Source: Gnetum montanum
Lineage: Eukaryota; Streptophyta; Gnetopsida; Gnetales; Gnetaceae
Assembly: GCA_015680685.1 (NCBI GenBank)
Contig: MNCI01002833.1
Location: 81,840-145,839 of the forward strand
DNA length: 64,000 bases
Direction of reading: 5' to 3'
Shown here: piece after piece, positions 1-11,313 of the stretch
How positions within the stretch are numbered: position 1 is the first letter of the stretch
Layout: each line of letters starts with the position of its first letter
Translations under genes and position numbers: made by a program
Notes under the pieces: model-generated
Told to the model about the DNA's origin: nothing
Seen by the model: only the letters and a program-made list of their open reading frames with translations
Databases searched by the model: none

Positions 1-539
1 GTACATATCTTGAACTAGTGCAACACTGCTGGGATTACCAAATTCTAATCGTTACTAGGTTACCAAGTGTTACATGCATGCTTGAAGTGGTCATGCTTGC
101 GTAATTTAACAATTTGCTTAATTGATCAAAATGAATTACTACACTAATAACATAAATGTAAAGTGCATAAAATAAAATAAATTCATAAGGAAATAAAATA
201 AAATAAAATAAATGTATAACAAAAAAAATCTCGAGTGCTACAAGGATGAATCGAAGAGCTCATCTTTATTGTTGTACACAAGGTATGCTCAGGTACACAA
301 TGCTCAAATAAATATCCATTCACACTTAGACCTCCTACTATGGGCACTTGCAAAATATTCTAACTTTCAAGTAGACTACAAGGGTTTTGCTACTTGACTA
401 CTAAAAGATGTTTCTTCCAATTGTGCGCCTGGGCACTATATTTATAGGCTTGGGAGCAACCACTCTAATAATTAGAATAAACTGCTAGAGTAACTACTCT
501 AATAATTAGAATCAACTGCTAGAGAAATCATTCACATCA
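1..539 (-). repeat. 3' LTR of G1, partial
   Basis: The sequence matches 8363-8901 closely and ends in ca at 539, just before the polypurine tract. It holds a TATA box in reverse (tatttata, 439-446). The U3 part carries two copies of a roughly 34-base unit (ctctaataattagaat core, about 463-530). An AAAATA-rich run lies at about 170-212. About 317 bases of this LTR lie outside the window. Confidence 0.9.
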
Positions 540-540
540 T

Positions 541-553
541 ACCCTCATGACTG
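541..553 (-). other. Polypurine tract of G1
   Basis: On the minus strand this reads cagtcatgagggt, next to the LTR start. It matches the tracts of G2 (tcatgggggta) and G4 (atcatgggggta), with one purine lost from the G run. It would prime plus-strand DNA synthesis. Confidence 0.7.
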
Positions 554-2500
554 AATGAAAACTTGTCCTTGAGTTCCTTACAAAATATTGTAAAGGTATG
601 GGATTATTGACTAATTGAAAACTGATGGTGGAATGGGATGATAGACTTAATATGCCCAATGATGGATCAATAATCATATTACAACATTTTCATACATACT
701 CATACATAAATGAGCCTTTATTTTGAAGCTTGTAGAGAAAGAAAGAGAAAGAAAATGAAGCGTGTTGCTGCCAATGCTAATATTGCATCTTCTGTTGTTT
801 ATCCATAGCCATGCCACCAGACTTGCTCCTCTCATAAATGCTCCAGTTTCAGTCCATCCTGAGTGCTTACTCCAAGCCTATTCCATTGTTTGTATGATCA
901 CGATATACACACACAACATAGTTACAAATGAGCAAGGATAGATAAACCAAAATGCAATTGATACCTTGCCTCGATATGAAGAACATTGGCTGAGTTGTGG
1001 TTATGGAAAAAACTGGTTTGAAGATTTATCATAGTTGACTACCAAGGTGTAGGGGTTAGGCAAATAGTAAAATGGAGAAAATTGAAAAATTTGTACTAGG
1101 GCACCCACAACTAAGAGCAAACCTCCGGTAGCTATAAGATGGAAAAATATGAGGAACAAAAAAGATGGAAAAAATAACAATAGCAATGCTAATAAAATGG
1201 ATGTCATGGATGGGGATGAAATAAGAGATGATTGATTGTAGAAAATGTTTAAGGAAAAGAACTTAACAATTGCACCAAAAAGGAATGCCATTGGGTCCTC
1301 CCCAAGGCAAGCTCATGCCCTTTATGCCCTGACAAACCCACAAACCAAAGAGTCCATAGGCTCTAGGAATGTCATTTGGAAGCAAGAGTTAAAAACTTAC
1401 CTACAAGAATTCACCAAAGAAAAAAAAATGCATCAACCCACAATGGAATAATGATAAAACTAGTAATGAGGTGGAAAATGGGAAGAAAGATGGAGAGGAG
1501 AGAATGGAATGGAATCCCAAGAACAAGGTTGTGTAAAGATCCTTGTGTATTTCATGGTTAAGATAACTGAGTAGAAGTCATCCCAAATCCAAATTCAAAC
1601 CAACCACATTCAATGACCTTGCATCAATACACTTGGCCAATCCATCCTTTTAAAGCAACAAGAATGCTTTCACAAAGAGTCACCACCATTCCAAGGAGAG
1701 CGAGATGGAGAAGTAGGAAGCAAGAAAGGGCCTTAGTTAGAAGGAACCTTCAGGCATGGGTAACATGTCTTTCCAATGCCATAATCAGCACTCGTAGCCC
1801 ATATTGCTTTATTATGTCTAAGGGCTGTTCTTTGAAATCTCACACCTTTTTTTTATTTTTATTTTTTTACATGAGAACCACACCATGCAAAGACTTATTT
1901 TTATTCACTTAGCTTCCCAATTTTTGCACAATGTTACAATAGCGGAAAACCCAAAAAAATGCATCCAAGCACCCAAGAGAATGGCCAGCACAAATGCATC
2001 AAATTCCCTTGAAGTCACACCCTTTTCATCCTTTGAGTCTTTCCTTGGTTTGAAAAGTACCTAGCGATCAATTCATTAAAAGTTTACTTGGAAAAAGAGG
2101 GACTATACAGTTTGAAGCCAAAGGAGACCATAGAGTTGTATGAATGAGTGGACGACATGGACTCATTACCTGTTTTACGAAAATAACCATACCTTAATAT
2201 CAGAATCACAATTAAAAGGTAAAAACCAAACATTAGCAATCAATATGATATAATTTTATCCACCATCATGAGTACTTATTATATGACAAATAAAAGTAAA
2301 TCAAGCAAACAAAGAAACAGTAAAAACATGAACGATGGTGTAAAAAAAATAAGAAAAGTTGGAAAAATATGTAAAACAAAAATATGAAACAAAAATTCAA
2401 AAAGAACTGAGCGCCTAGAATGGTTAGCATGGGTAGCCATGTCTCCCATGACTGAGTTGGAAGGAGGAAATCTGAAATAGTGAGCAAGGTTATCCATCAA
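554..2500 (-). other. Non-coding spacer between integrase and 3' LTR of G1
   Basis: No coding sequence is recognised here. About 554-690 matches the 3' untranslated region of G5 (59597-59700). About 1600-1850 is the reverse complement of a block also found in G2 (17185-17310) and G4 (47716-47840). The A-rich stretch 2330-2400 is the reverse of the T-rich tract after integrase in G2 and G4. The roughly 3 kb ORF3 module present in G2 and G4 is missing; 690-1000 matches nothing else I could place. Confidence 0.6.
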
Positions 2501-2619
2501 GAGAGGTAGCATGTGTACTAGCTATCCTAAGCTCCTAGAAAGGTTTGGTTTGTTGCATGTTGACCAAAATTTTCTTATACAATCTCTCAAGTTTGTATAT
2601 TATCATGGCCCCAGAAGAA

Positions 2620-3610
2620 AAAGTTGCATAAATAATATAAGGTCCTTCCTATGGTGTTTGAAATTTAATACATTATGGCACATTTCTGGGATTCCAATAG
2701 AGAACCTTATCTCCTAGTTAATATTTAACTTTCCTAATTCTTAGGTCATGACATTGTTTATTGAAGGCCTTGTGTAATTCATTAGATTACAGGGTAGCTA
2801 ATTATTTTTCATCTATCAAGTTAAGAATTACTAACTATTGTTTATGTTCTAGATCAAGATCAAGGTTGAGGTCACATGCCATGGATAGTGTACAGAGCTT
2901 GGTTTGAATGGGAAGCGTTGGTAATTTACCATACACTAACTCATAGGAAGAGTAGCTTGTAGGGAGTTTCCATGTGGAGTGCTATGTCCAAAGAGCATCA
3001 TTCAATTTAGTGCTCTAGTCTCACCTAAACTTGTTAATGGTTCTTGTCAATGTCTTCGTAATCTCCCTATTGATGACTTCTACTGATTGTTCACTTAGGG
3101 GTGATATGGTGTAGTCAATTTATGCTCAACCCCTAAGTGTTGCATTAATTTCTATAAAGTTACACCTGTGAAGTGTGTATCATTGTCTAAAATAAGTGCA
3201 CGCAACATATCAAACCTATTTATGATTTGTTGTTGAACAAATCATGTAGCTGTAGATGATGTACAATCTTTAATAGCAGCTACTTTGGCCCATTTTTTTA
3301 GGTAATCAAAGAAAATAATAATATAAGCTTTTCCATTGCACATTGGTATAATCGGCCCCATAAAATCAATTCCCCAAATGTTGAAGGGTTCTAACTGTTA
3401 AATCCATTATTGCGGACACTCCATTTTAGTAGTCATTCCCCCATCACGTTGAAAACACTCACAAGATTGGACAAAACATTGGTCATCATGAAATAATATA
3501 GGCCAATAATATCCTGCAAGTAGGATCTTGATGGCAATTCATCTCCCAACATAATAACCCCAATAAGGACCCTCATGAGAATCTTGGAGAACTCATAGTT
3601 GATCTATATC
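2620..3610 (-). pseudogene. Integrase remnant of G1
   Basis: The minus-strand translation, with several stops, gives WGIDFMGPIIPM, then AYIIIFFDYLKKWAKVA (first catalytic Asp in FFD), LILDNDTHFTG (second Asp) and GVEHKLTTPYHP. This is the order of a Ty3/gypsy integrase core. The zinc-binding region just upstream reads SCECFQRDGG. Integrase would join the cDNA copy to host DNA in the nucleus. Several stops sit where related copies have Gln or Trp codons, as expected from C-to-T decay. The product is dead, and its C-terminal tail could not be bounded well. Confidence 0.75.
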
Positions 3611-4770
3611 AGGAACACACCATCAAACCAAGCCATCAGGACACACTTTGTAAAGTTAATCATTAATCTCCATAAAGTACTTAGCTTGGTGAAGAAACTG
3701 TTATTTCTTCTTAAGGTTTAACTCTTGTGGTGTTTGTTCGGTGAGGAGATAGGTAAGAATGTTACTGTACCAGTTTGTCTCCATGGGTGATTAATTATTC
3801 ACTACACCAGCAAAGAGGAATTCATCAAGGNCTCTATGGTAGTGTAGTTAAGTTGTGCATCAGTGATACTTCTACTTGCAGAGTGGATGTAATAAGGATG
3901 CTTCTAGTCACCTAACTATGTAAGTATGGCTCCTAAAGCATAGTTGGATGCGTTATTCATGATATGGAATGGTTTGGACCAATCAGGAGCTTGTAGAATG
4001 GGTGTTTCTACTGCTTCTATTTCAGATTTTGGAAAGCTAATTCACATTCCCTAGTCCACTTGACAGGTACATCCTTTTTCGTTAATTCCACCAATGGTTT
4101 TGCAACCTTTGAAAAGTTCTCAATAAATCTCTTATAGTAGCCAGTATTTCCAAGGAATGACCGAATATCTTTGATAGTTTTCAGTTGATGGGTAATTTCT
4201 TGGATAATTTTGATTTTCTCGGGGTCTACCTCTATCCCTGTATGTGAGATTTTGTGCCTTAGGACTATACCTTCTTGGACCATCAAATGAATTTTTTGCT
4301 AGTTAAGCCTCAAATTAATTTCTACACATCTTTTTAACACTTACTACAACTGGTCCAAGGATTAATCAAAGTTTGCTCCATAAGTGGGAAGGCTATCCAT
4401 AAAGACCTCCATGACATTCCCTATCTGCTATTGGAATATGCTTAGAACTAGTTGTTGGAATGTTGCAAGGGCATTGCACAAGCCAAACAACATCTATTTG
4501 TATACAAATTTTCCTTAAGGACTAGTGAAAATAGTCTTCACTTGGTATTTTGGGGCTATTTGTATTTGGTTATATCCGCTATATCCATCCAGAAAACTAT
4601 AATAGCGATGCCCTGCGATGGTGTCTAACACTTGGTCGACAAATGGAAATGGAAAGTGAACTTTAAATGTTGCCATATTTAGTAGCCTAAAATCTATGCA
4701 CACCCTCCATTTGCCTCCCTTTTTAGGCACAATAACTAAGGGGCTAACCCATTCACTATTAGCAATGGGG
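3611..4770 (-). pseudogene. Reverse transcriptase-RNase H remnant of G1
   Basis: 4515-4730 gives MPKKGGKWRVCIDFRLLN followed by FLDGYSGYNQIQIAP, the fingers and palm of reverse transcriptase. The catalytic motif at 4380-4406 reads VFMDSLPTY, so the second Asp of the usual FMDD is Ser. 4017-4286 covers the connection region (IRSFLGNTGYYKRFIENFSK). The following RNase H is cut short: about 280 bases present in G4 (45355-45633) are absent exactly where a single N stands (3831). The fragment after the N resumes in the linker towards integrase (LDEFLF, matching DELLF in G4). The enzyme would copy element RNA into DNA; this copy cannot. Confidence 0.8.
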
Positions 4771-4864
4771 TATATGAACCTAGCCTTGAGAAGCTATTTG
4801 ATTTCTTCCTTATCTACTTGCTTCAGCTTAGGGTTCAATCACCTCTATGGTTGTCTTCGAGGCT

Positions 4865-5566
4865 TCATGGATGAGTTAGTGTAAATTCTATGTTGTCATA
4901 TCCAAGGATGTATGCGATGCATGAAAATTTCTTCTTCTTAATCTTTTCGAATGTATTTTCCTTTAATATTTCTAAGGAAAGATCATAGATTCCTAGGCAT
5001 GCATCGATGGTGTTTAGCCATGCTCTTCCCATTATGATTAGGAAGTCCCCCTTACCGTTGTTTACTTGAATCACTAGGAAGTAAGCTAGGTACAACCACC
5101 CACAAACAGTAGTAACAATGTCTTCCACCAGTCCCAATGGGATAGTGTTGGACTGGTCGACCAACTCTAGACAAATGTTTCTCTTTTTCAATAAAGGCAA
5201 GTTCTAGGCCTTGTATATTTCTTGAGAAATCAAGTTGACACTGGAACCTGAATCCAAAAGATCCTTGCATGATGCATTTCTAGTAATTTGTAAGTATATC
5301 AGAGGACTTATAGGATCAAATAATTTCCTGGGAAGGTGGCCAACTTTGATCCAATCAATGACAGCATGTGTTAGCATGATCGTATGCATTGAATGTGGTG
5401 ATTGGGTTGAAGGAGGCTCCAAAATTTTAATTGATACTAAGGCATCTAAGGAATCAACTACTTGTGATTCCAAGGGCTTGGTTGGTCTATTAGTTCTAAA
5501 GAAAGTTCTTTTCTTCATGTGGTTGTTGGAATCGACAATAGGTTGAGAGTTAATAGCCCTTGTCAC
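4865..5566 (-). pseudogene. Aspartic protease remnant of G1
   Basis: Two minus-strand reading frames abut at about 5200 with an in-frame break. The upstream one ends CKDLLDSGSSVNLIS, keeping the DSG active-site triad of a retropepsin. The downstream one continues NICLELVDQSNTIPLGLVED and ends IIMGRAWLNTIDA, matching the uninterrupted 197-residue frame of G4 at 43329-43922. The protease would cut the Gag-Pol polyprotein inside virus-like particles. It lies between gag and reverse transcriptase, as usual for Ty3/gypsy. Confidence 0.75.
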
Positions 5567-5569
5567 ATT

Positions 5570-7560
5570 ACGTTGTTACGATTGGGTAGGAATTTCACCC
5601 TACATAGCTGGAGCAAGTGGTAGTGGAGCTATTGGTGGAAGAGATGTGGCCGGATGAGAAGGATGATATGTTTGCAGAATATCACCTCTAGAAGAGGGAT
5701 TCCCATAATACTTGTGGGCTTGGTAGTGAGGTTGACGAGTGATGTGACCAATAGAGTCACGTGGGGAGATTGGTTGCTGCACATAATACCCATACAGGTC
5801 AGGTTGCCGGTAAGAAGAATGTTGCCTTGGTGGTGGCATTCCCCATGATTGTGGATGTTGCCACTATTGATATTGCTCAATCAGTTGTGGTGGAGTTCCA
5901 CTTGGATAATACATTAAGGGTTGGTGGAATTTTCTTGGGTTACCTTGGGGGTAAGGTAACCTTTGAGGTGCTTACTATTTGTTGAATCGTGGGTTGAGTG
6001 CATACACCCCAAACTCTTGTAGATGTGAGATTACATGGAAACATCCCTTACGATGGTCATATTGACATATCTCACATCCACTATCATTATCTATTTCCAA
6101 ATCCACAACCTATTCAATGATGACAACTTTGTCTGTACCCTTGCTATGTGCATGTTTAGCCTCCTTCTTTTTTCTTTTCTCACTACCTTACTCTTTAGAC
6201 TCCTCTACTATTTTAAGAATAGTTTGAAATCTATTATCTATGGAATCCCACATTTTGTCTACCTTTGCCAATACTTTTGATGTCAAATTTTGGATAGGCA
6301 AATTTTTCCTATTCACCATTTCTTTGAGTGGTGACTCTTCTTTATCCTCACAAAATCTTACTTCCCTCTTCCGGAGGGAAGGATCTTGGTTATAATCTTC
6401 TACAGTTTCTCTCTTCCATAGCTCACCTTCTTCCTTAGCAACTTGCTCCAATAGTCTTTGAATTTGATGGGACCTAATCTTGGATAGTCTCCCTTGGGCA
6501 TAAGTCCCAAGGATTCTTCTCATTTCATGCCTAAGCCCATCCACGAGATGGCGTAGTTGATCCCTTTGCGAAGAACCATGGCTAGGAAAATGATGTAAAA
6601 ATGCATAGTATCAGCCCATGGCAGCATCCAAGGGTTTATGTCCTCCTTGTTTCTAGCCTTGGATTTTCTTTCACAAGTTAGAAACTCGGGAGTATGTTTG
6701 GTAGTTTTCATTAAATAGTTCTAACATAGTACTCCACCTACGAATGGATTCTAGCTCTAATGATCGGTACCAGTTTTCCACTTCTTTAACTAATGTTTGT
6801 GGGAATAAGTTAAGTTTTTTCCATTCATTCTCTATGTTTTGTAAGGCACACGCATCATGGAATTCCTGTAAATGATTATGAAGATCAGCATTGTATCGCC
6901 CTTCAAATCGTGGGACATTGTTCATATCTAATGTCTTGGTCCTACTATCTTTCTGATGCCTTGTTGGAATTCTAACAACTTTAGTTATGTCTAACATACT
7001 TTGAGTAGTGAGTACGGGTTTATTGTAATTTTTTCATCCATGGTGTCTATGATGCCTACGTTGTTCCCTACTCTCCCTTCTTCTATGTCTTGACTCTCTA
7101 GAGTTCCCTAGTACCCTTTCCTAGCTATTTCATCTATGACTTCCACTTTGCCTACCTTTATCCCCATGGTCTTTTTCTTTATGACCACGTTTGAATATTG
7201 AAGGAGATGGTGAAGGAGATGATGAAGGTGAAGAAGAAGGAGAACCATCACCATGATGGTGTCTACTACCTTCTCTTTGGCGGTCACAGTATCAATCGTG
7301 ATTGCGATCAGAATGTCCATCTTTATCATGAGTTTGTGTTCCTTTTTTGAATCCTTTTTGCCCATGGGTATTAGAACCTAGGTTATGAATCATGGAATGA
7401 AGGTTTTGATACACAACCCCTTGGCCAAAGTCAAGGGGAGGAACATCGTTATCTGGGCGAATACCTAAGGTAGGTTCACCACCCTCATTTTAACTTAAGA
7501 CGTATGGGACATCTTGGGACAACTTACCCTTCAAAGACTTATGATGTCTCTCCTGTTGTA
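5570..7560 (-). pseudogene. gag (capsid/nucleocapsid) remnant of G1
   Basis: The most readable part is 6671-6997, with MNNVPRFEGRYNADLHNHLQ, NLFPQTLVKEVENWYRSLE and STMLELFNENYQ. This is the capsid fold region common to plant Ty3/gypsy Gag (LFP...W...L...W..L...F). 6188-6544 follows with a charged helical stretch. A shortened zinc-knuckle-like motif, CEICQYDHRKGC, lies at 6041-6076. 5600-5880 is rich in Pro, His, Tyr and Gln and links to protease. Upstream of 7100 there is a Ser/Pro-rich run followed by a Lys/Asp/His-rich tract. Several frameshifts and stops are present. Gag would form the particle and bind element RNA. Confidence 0.78.
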
Positions 7561-8026
7561 AGTCCCTTTGACATTATGCCTCCATGGGACAGTATTCTCT
7601 CGATTCATGGTCTTGCACAACGTATTTTGCATATAAGTGCAGCATGCCAATTCGTGTGAGAACACGAAGAAGCATGGTTGGGACTGAATGATTAGGAGGT
7701 AACACTATGTAACCTTCTAAGTCTCACCAATGCAATTGTTCGTCTTGATGGAGGATAAAGGTGAATTCTGGTATCTACTCATTGGGATGAATATATACCA
7801 CTCAAACTTGTTGAGGGACTGGTGGATCAACATCATGTGTATTACGCCGATGACTATTTCCTATTTTAGACCTAGGCAGTGAGGCTATTTCATATGAAGA
7901 AGGAGACATACTTGTTTATTCAGTGTGCAATGTATTCTTGTTTTTTATTTTCTCAACCAAACCTAAGGGTTCATTCCAACAATGTAAATTATTTCCTATG
8001 TTCTAATTAACGCACAAACAACTAAG
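7561..8026 (-). other. G1 leader/gag N-terminal region, not resolved
   Basis: This stretch lies between the primer-binding site and the recognisable gag. It matches the equivalent leader and gag start of G2 (about 11332-11830) only patchily. No continuous frame is readable. Confidence 0.4.
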
Positions 8027-8044
8027 TCCCTAGCAACGGTGGAA
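8027..8044 (-). other. Primer-binding site of G1 (tRNA-Asp type)
   Basis: On the plus strand this reads tccctagcaacggtggaa, against the reverse complement of TGGCGCCGTTGCCGGGGA, the tRNA-Asp site used by Athila elements. Thirteen of 18 bases match by eye. It lies one base from the LTR end. Confidence 0.75.
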
Positions 8045-8045
8045 A

Positions 8046-8901
8046 TGATGAGCGGCAAGGTATCCCTACACTCAACCATATGAATATAAGCATTTCAGCC
8101 ATGATCTAGTTGAATTTCAAGGACTAAGTGCCTATGCACCTTTGTGGAACAAGGATGGGTTGGTTGATCATTTTCTTCCCAATCTTACTTATATGTCACA
8201 GTTGTATGGTTAAGTAAGCTTGAGGCATATGATTATAGCTTTTATGTTTTTATGTCTTGTGCTAATAATGGAGAAGAGAGATAACTAAGTGACTAATTTA
8301 TCTTAACTACTCATTAACTAAGTTCTGACTAATCCTAATACCATCATACGTTCCCAGTTGCGGTACACATCCTGAACCAGTGCAACACTGCTAGGATTAC
8401 CAAATGCTAATCATTACTAGGTTACCAAGCATTACATGCATGCTCAAAGTGGTCATTCTTGTGTAATTTAATGATTTTCTTAATTGATCAAAATGAATTT
8501 CTATGCTAATAACATATATGTAAAATGCATAAAATAAAATAAATGCATAAGAAAATAAAATAAAATAAAATAAATGTGTAAGAAAAAAAATCTCAAGTGC
8601 TGCAAGGATGAATCGAAGAGCTTGTCTTTATTGTTGTACACAAGGTGTGCTCAGGTACACAATGCTTGAATAAAGATCCATCCACACTTAGACCTCTTAC
8701 TGCAGGCACTTGAAAAATATTCTAACTTTCAACTAGACTACAAGAGTTTCGCTACTTGACTACTAAAAGACGTCTCTTATAATTATGCACTTTGGCACTA
8801 TATTTATAGGCTTGGGAGAAAGTACTCTAATAATTAGAATAAAATGCTAGAGTAACTACTCTAATAATTAGAATAAACTGCTAGAGTAACTACTCTCATC
8901 A
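8046..8901 (-). repeat. 5' LTR of G1
   Basis: The 856-base LTR runs from TGATGAG at 8046 to ctcatca at 8901. The TATA box in reverse is tatttata at 8801-8808. U3 carries tandem copies of a roughly 34-base unit (8822-8895). The R/U5 part is shared with G2 and G4, including the 'gaaagttagaatatttt' block in reverse and the AAAATA run at about 8551-8575. Confidence 0.9.
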
Positions 8902-9230
8902 CCTAGCAATAAGAAAGAAGAACATTGAGATTGGATAAAATAGTCATCCTAGAAATTTAGGTGAATTTCAAAATATTTCCTTACCATTATTTTGAATCTT
9001 GATGTACATGCAATAGTGGAATGAAGATATGTGTTCCTATTCAAAATTATAAGTTTTCAACTTCATGGCATGAATTTATTTAGCATAACAATTGACATTT
9101 TCTATAAATTCTTGTAGTACTTTCCAACATGCTTTTACTTGTCATGCAAAGGTCTTGATCCATCCATGGTATCATGTCCTATAAGATTTTTAATTTTCAT
9201 GATATTAAAATTTTTTCAAACATGGCCCCA
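8902..9230. other. Unassigned flank between G1 and copia C1
   Basis: This AT-rich sequence abuts the G1 LTR. The copia RNase H frame to its right stops matching the family at about 9235, and I find no copia LTR here. It may be a rearranged end of C1 or older DNA. Confidence 0.4.
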
Positions 9231-10419
9231 TGTGGTAGTCATGAGATATGTTGGTAGAAATAGGTTCTTCAAAATTTTGATTGTAGAAATACTATCACAA
9301 CGAATAATCGTGGGTTTATCTTATTTCTAATTTAGCTTTCCCAACATCCTTTTTAACCATACCACCTGGCATGCACATGAAGTTGTAGCAATGAGCTTCA
9401 CCTCTATTGTAGATATACTTATGACTAGTTGTTTTTTTTATGATCAAGATATTGCTCTTGTACTCAATAAAAATACATAACTTGATGTGCTCTTTCTATA
9501 TTCTAAATATCTAGCATAATCACTATCAATGTAAGCAACAAGTTCATCATCTAACCCATACTATTGAGCATATCCCTTCACTACAAGCCTAGCCTTGTAT
9601 TTGTCCAGTTCTCCATTCTCATTAAGTTTTGTCTTATAAAACACTTCACTCCAACTTTCTTTCCTCCCTTAGGAAAATATATTAATTCCCATGTGTCATT
9701 CATTGTATTGCTATGATTTCTACATCCATGGCTTTCCTCCACTTCTCACTTTTCATGGCATCTTCAAAGTGAATTGGATTGACATCTACAATCATGGCCC
9801 AATAAGCTTCTTCTATAGAAAGTCCTTCTCCTGTTACATAGTCTCTCATCCAAATTGGTGGTGCCTTATTCCTTCCTTAATTCAAGCAAGGAGATCTGGT
9901 CAAAGAATAAAAGGAAATATTATCCTTTTCTTCTTCTATATCAGCATCAACATGATCAGACTTACTTTCCTCTTCATTCTCATCAAACTCAGTTACTTCC
10001 TCCTCATGATCACCCCATTCAAAATCACACATAATGGCTTCTTTATATTTTTTATCCCAATCCCAACTTTTTTCTTCCTTGAATACAACATCCTTGCTTA
10101 TTATGATCATTTGTGATGCCATATCATAAATTCTATAAGCCTTCCATTCCTCACTAACTCCAAGTAAAATACAACTCAAGCTCTTATCATCTAGCTTAGA
10201 TCTTTTATTATTAGGTACATGAACCTGAGGGACACATCCAAAAACTCTAAAATACTCAGCTGAAGGCTTCACTCCACTTCAAGCTTCTTTTGGGGCAATC
10301 TTTTTCACTACTAATGTTGCACTTCAATTCAAAACATGCATCATCTAGTTGACTACTTTAAGCCAAAAATCTTTGGGAATCTTCTGTTCTAAAAGCATAC
10401 TACAAGTGATATTCATAAT
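9231..10419 (-). pseudogene. Copia C1 pol, 3' portion: integrase C-terminus fused to truncated reverse transcriptase and RNase H
   Basis: Read on the minus strand, 9877-10414 gives the copia integrase end (EYFRVFGCVPQVHVPNNKR, SCILLGVSEEWKAYRIYD, IISKDVVFKEEKSWDWD) and an acidic linker. Around 9560-9640 comes the reverse-transcriptase start (KYKARLVVKGYAQ). The next residues (LVAYIDSDYARYLEYRKSTS) already belong to RNase H, so the whole catalytic core of reverse transcriptase is deleted at about 9545-9560. RNase H then runs to about 9235 (AISWS, ATTSCACQVVWLKRML). The family is Ty1/copia of the TNT1 type. This copy could not copy itself. It continues across G2 into 22540-24378. Confidence 0.85.
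10415..10419. repeat. Target-site duplication of G2, left copy (ataat)
   Basis: ataat here is repeated at 22535-22539 just outside the other LTR. Removing G2 and one copy restores the copia integrase frame (KNRTIMNI). Confidence 0.9.
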
Positions 10420-11312
10420 TGATCAGTTGTTGGTGGCTATGTTGACTAGGGCCTATTGATTGGGCCTCATTGACTAGGTCCCATTGACACATCATTTCAT
10501 GCGTTGACTAGGCCCTGTTGACATAGGGTCTATTTTTGCCTATAAATACATGCTCACCAGCTACATTTATGGCATCAGTCAATCATAGTGTAGTGAAGCT
10601 CTTGTAGTTTTTCCATTTGAAAGTTAGAATATTTTCATGAGTAACCATAATAGGAGTCATTGAGTGTATAGATCTTTATCTAAGCATTGTTGTACCTAAG
10701 CATGATAGTGTGTACAATAATAAAGATGAGCTTCTTGATAAACCTTGCAGCATTCTGGATATTTTAGATATTTATTCATGCATTCAATGCTTTTAGTTAT
10801 TTATTTAATGTTTTTTAGTAATTGAGCTAATTAAGCAAGATAAGCTAGCTAAATTACATACATAAGTACAACTACTTCAAGGATAACACATATTCTCTTG
10901 GTAATCCCAATAGTGTTATTGCTTGGTGTGCCTAGTAGCATAGCGCTTGGTAACCCAATAGTGGATACATGGGTTTAGAACATGTATGGAAAGTGGGACC
11001 GGATACTTATGTTAGGACCAGTTAGAGAATAGTTAGTTATTTAATTTAAATTAGTCATTAAATTACTTTATCTCTCTCTCTCCCAAATAACCAAAGAACA
11101 TAAGATATAAAATGATAAAATCCATATGCCTCAATTACACTTAACCACATCTTTGTATTTCACAAGTCTAATTGGGAAGACAATGAATGACCTTAGGGTA
11201 AGATTCACTTCCTAGAAGATTAGTTCACTGGAAACCATAAAGTCCATGGAATTTGATCAGATCACACATGAACGTTTTGTGATTCATATACGGGGTACCT
11301 CATCACTCACTA
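10420..11312 (+). repeat. 5' LTR of G2
   Basis: The 893-base LTR begins tgatcag (TGATGAC in the 3' copy) and ends ctcacta (ctcatca in the 3' copy). U3 holds several copies of ttgactaggcc/ttgattgggcc at about 10442-10525. The TATA box is at 10541-10548. The R region includes aataaagatgagcttcttga (from about 10719), a likely polyadenylation zone. The two LTRs differ at many sites, so the insertion is old. Confidence 0.9.
10541..10548 (+). promoter_or_regulatory. TATA box of G2 5' LTR
   Basis: tataaata lies about 20 bases after the last ttgactaggcc/ttgacatagg repeat. The same box is at 21754-21761 in the 3' LTR. Confidence 0.7.
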
Positions 11313-11313
11313 T

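Larger units (their letters stand above)
1..8901 (-). mobile_element. Ty3/gypsy Athila-like LTR retrotransposon G1 (left LTR truncated by window)
   Basis: The element lies on the minus strand. Its 5' LTR is at 8046-8901 and its 3' LTR at 1-539, with the first base of the window matching about base 8363 of the other LTR. Reading leftward, the order is tRNA-Asp primer-binding site, gag, aspartic protease, reverse transcriptase-RNase H, integrase, a non-coding spacer and a polypurine tract. The domain order and the reverse-transcriptase wording (FLDGYSGYNQIQIAP, VFMD) fit the Athila side of Ty3/gypsy. No ORF is intact, so it cannot be autonomous. Unlike its relatives G2, G4 and G5 it has no third ORF before the 3' LTR. 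It directly abuts copia remnants at 8902; the left target-site duplication is outside the window. Confidence 0.88.

Noticed and set aside
163-215. AAAATA array as a CRISPR-like or microsatellite feature of its own
   Set aside because: It is part of the G1 LTR and repeated in the other LTR; no spacer structure.
2266-2512. Hydrophobic minus-strand frames in G1
   Set aside because: They come from the same pyrimidine-rich spacer read in the element's sense; hydrophobicity follows from composition.
5235-5546. Plus-strand frame of 103 residues over the G1 protease
   Set aside because: Shadow of the protease frame on the other strand.
9691-10116. 141-residue plus-strand frame rich in Phe and Ile, looking like a membrane protein
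   Set aside because: It is the antisense of the copia integrase end and acidic linker, which is clearly the coding strand.
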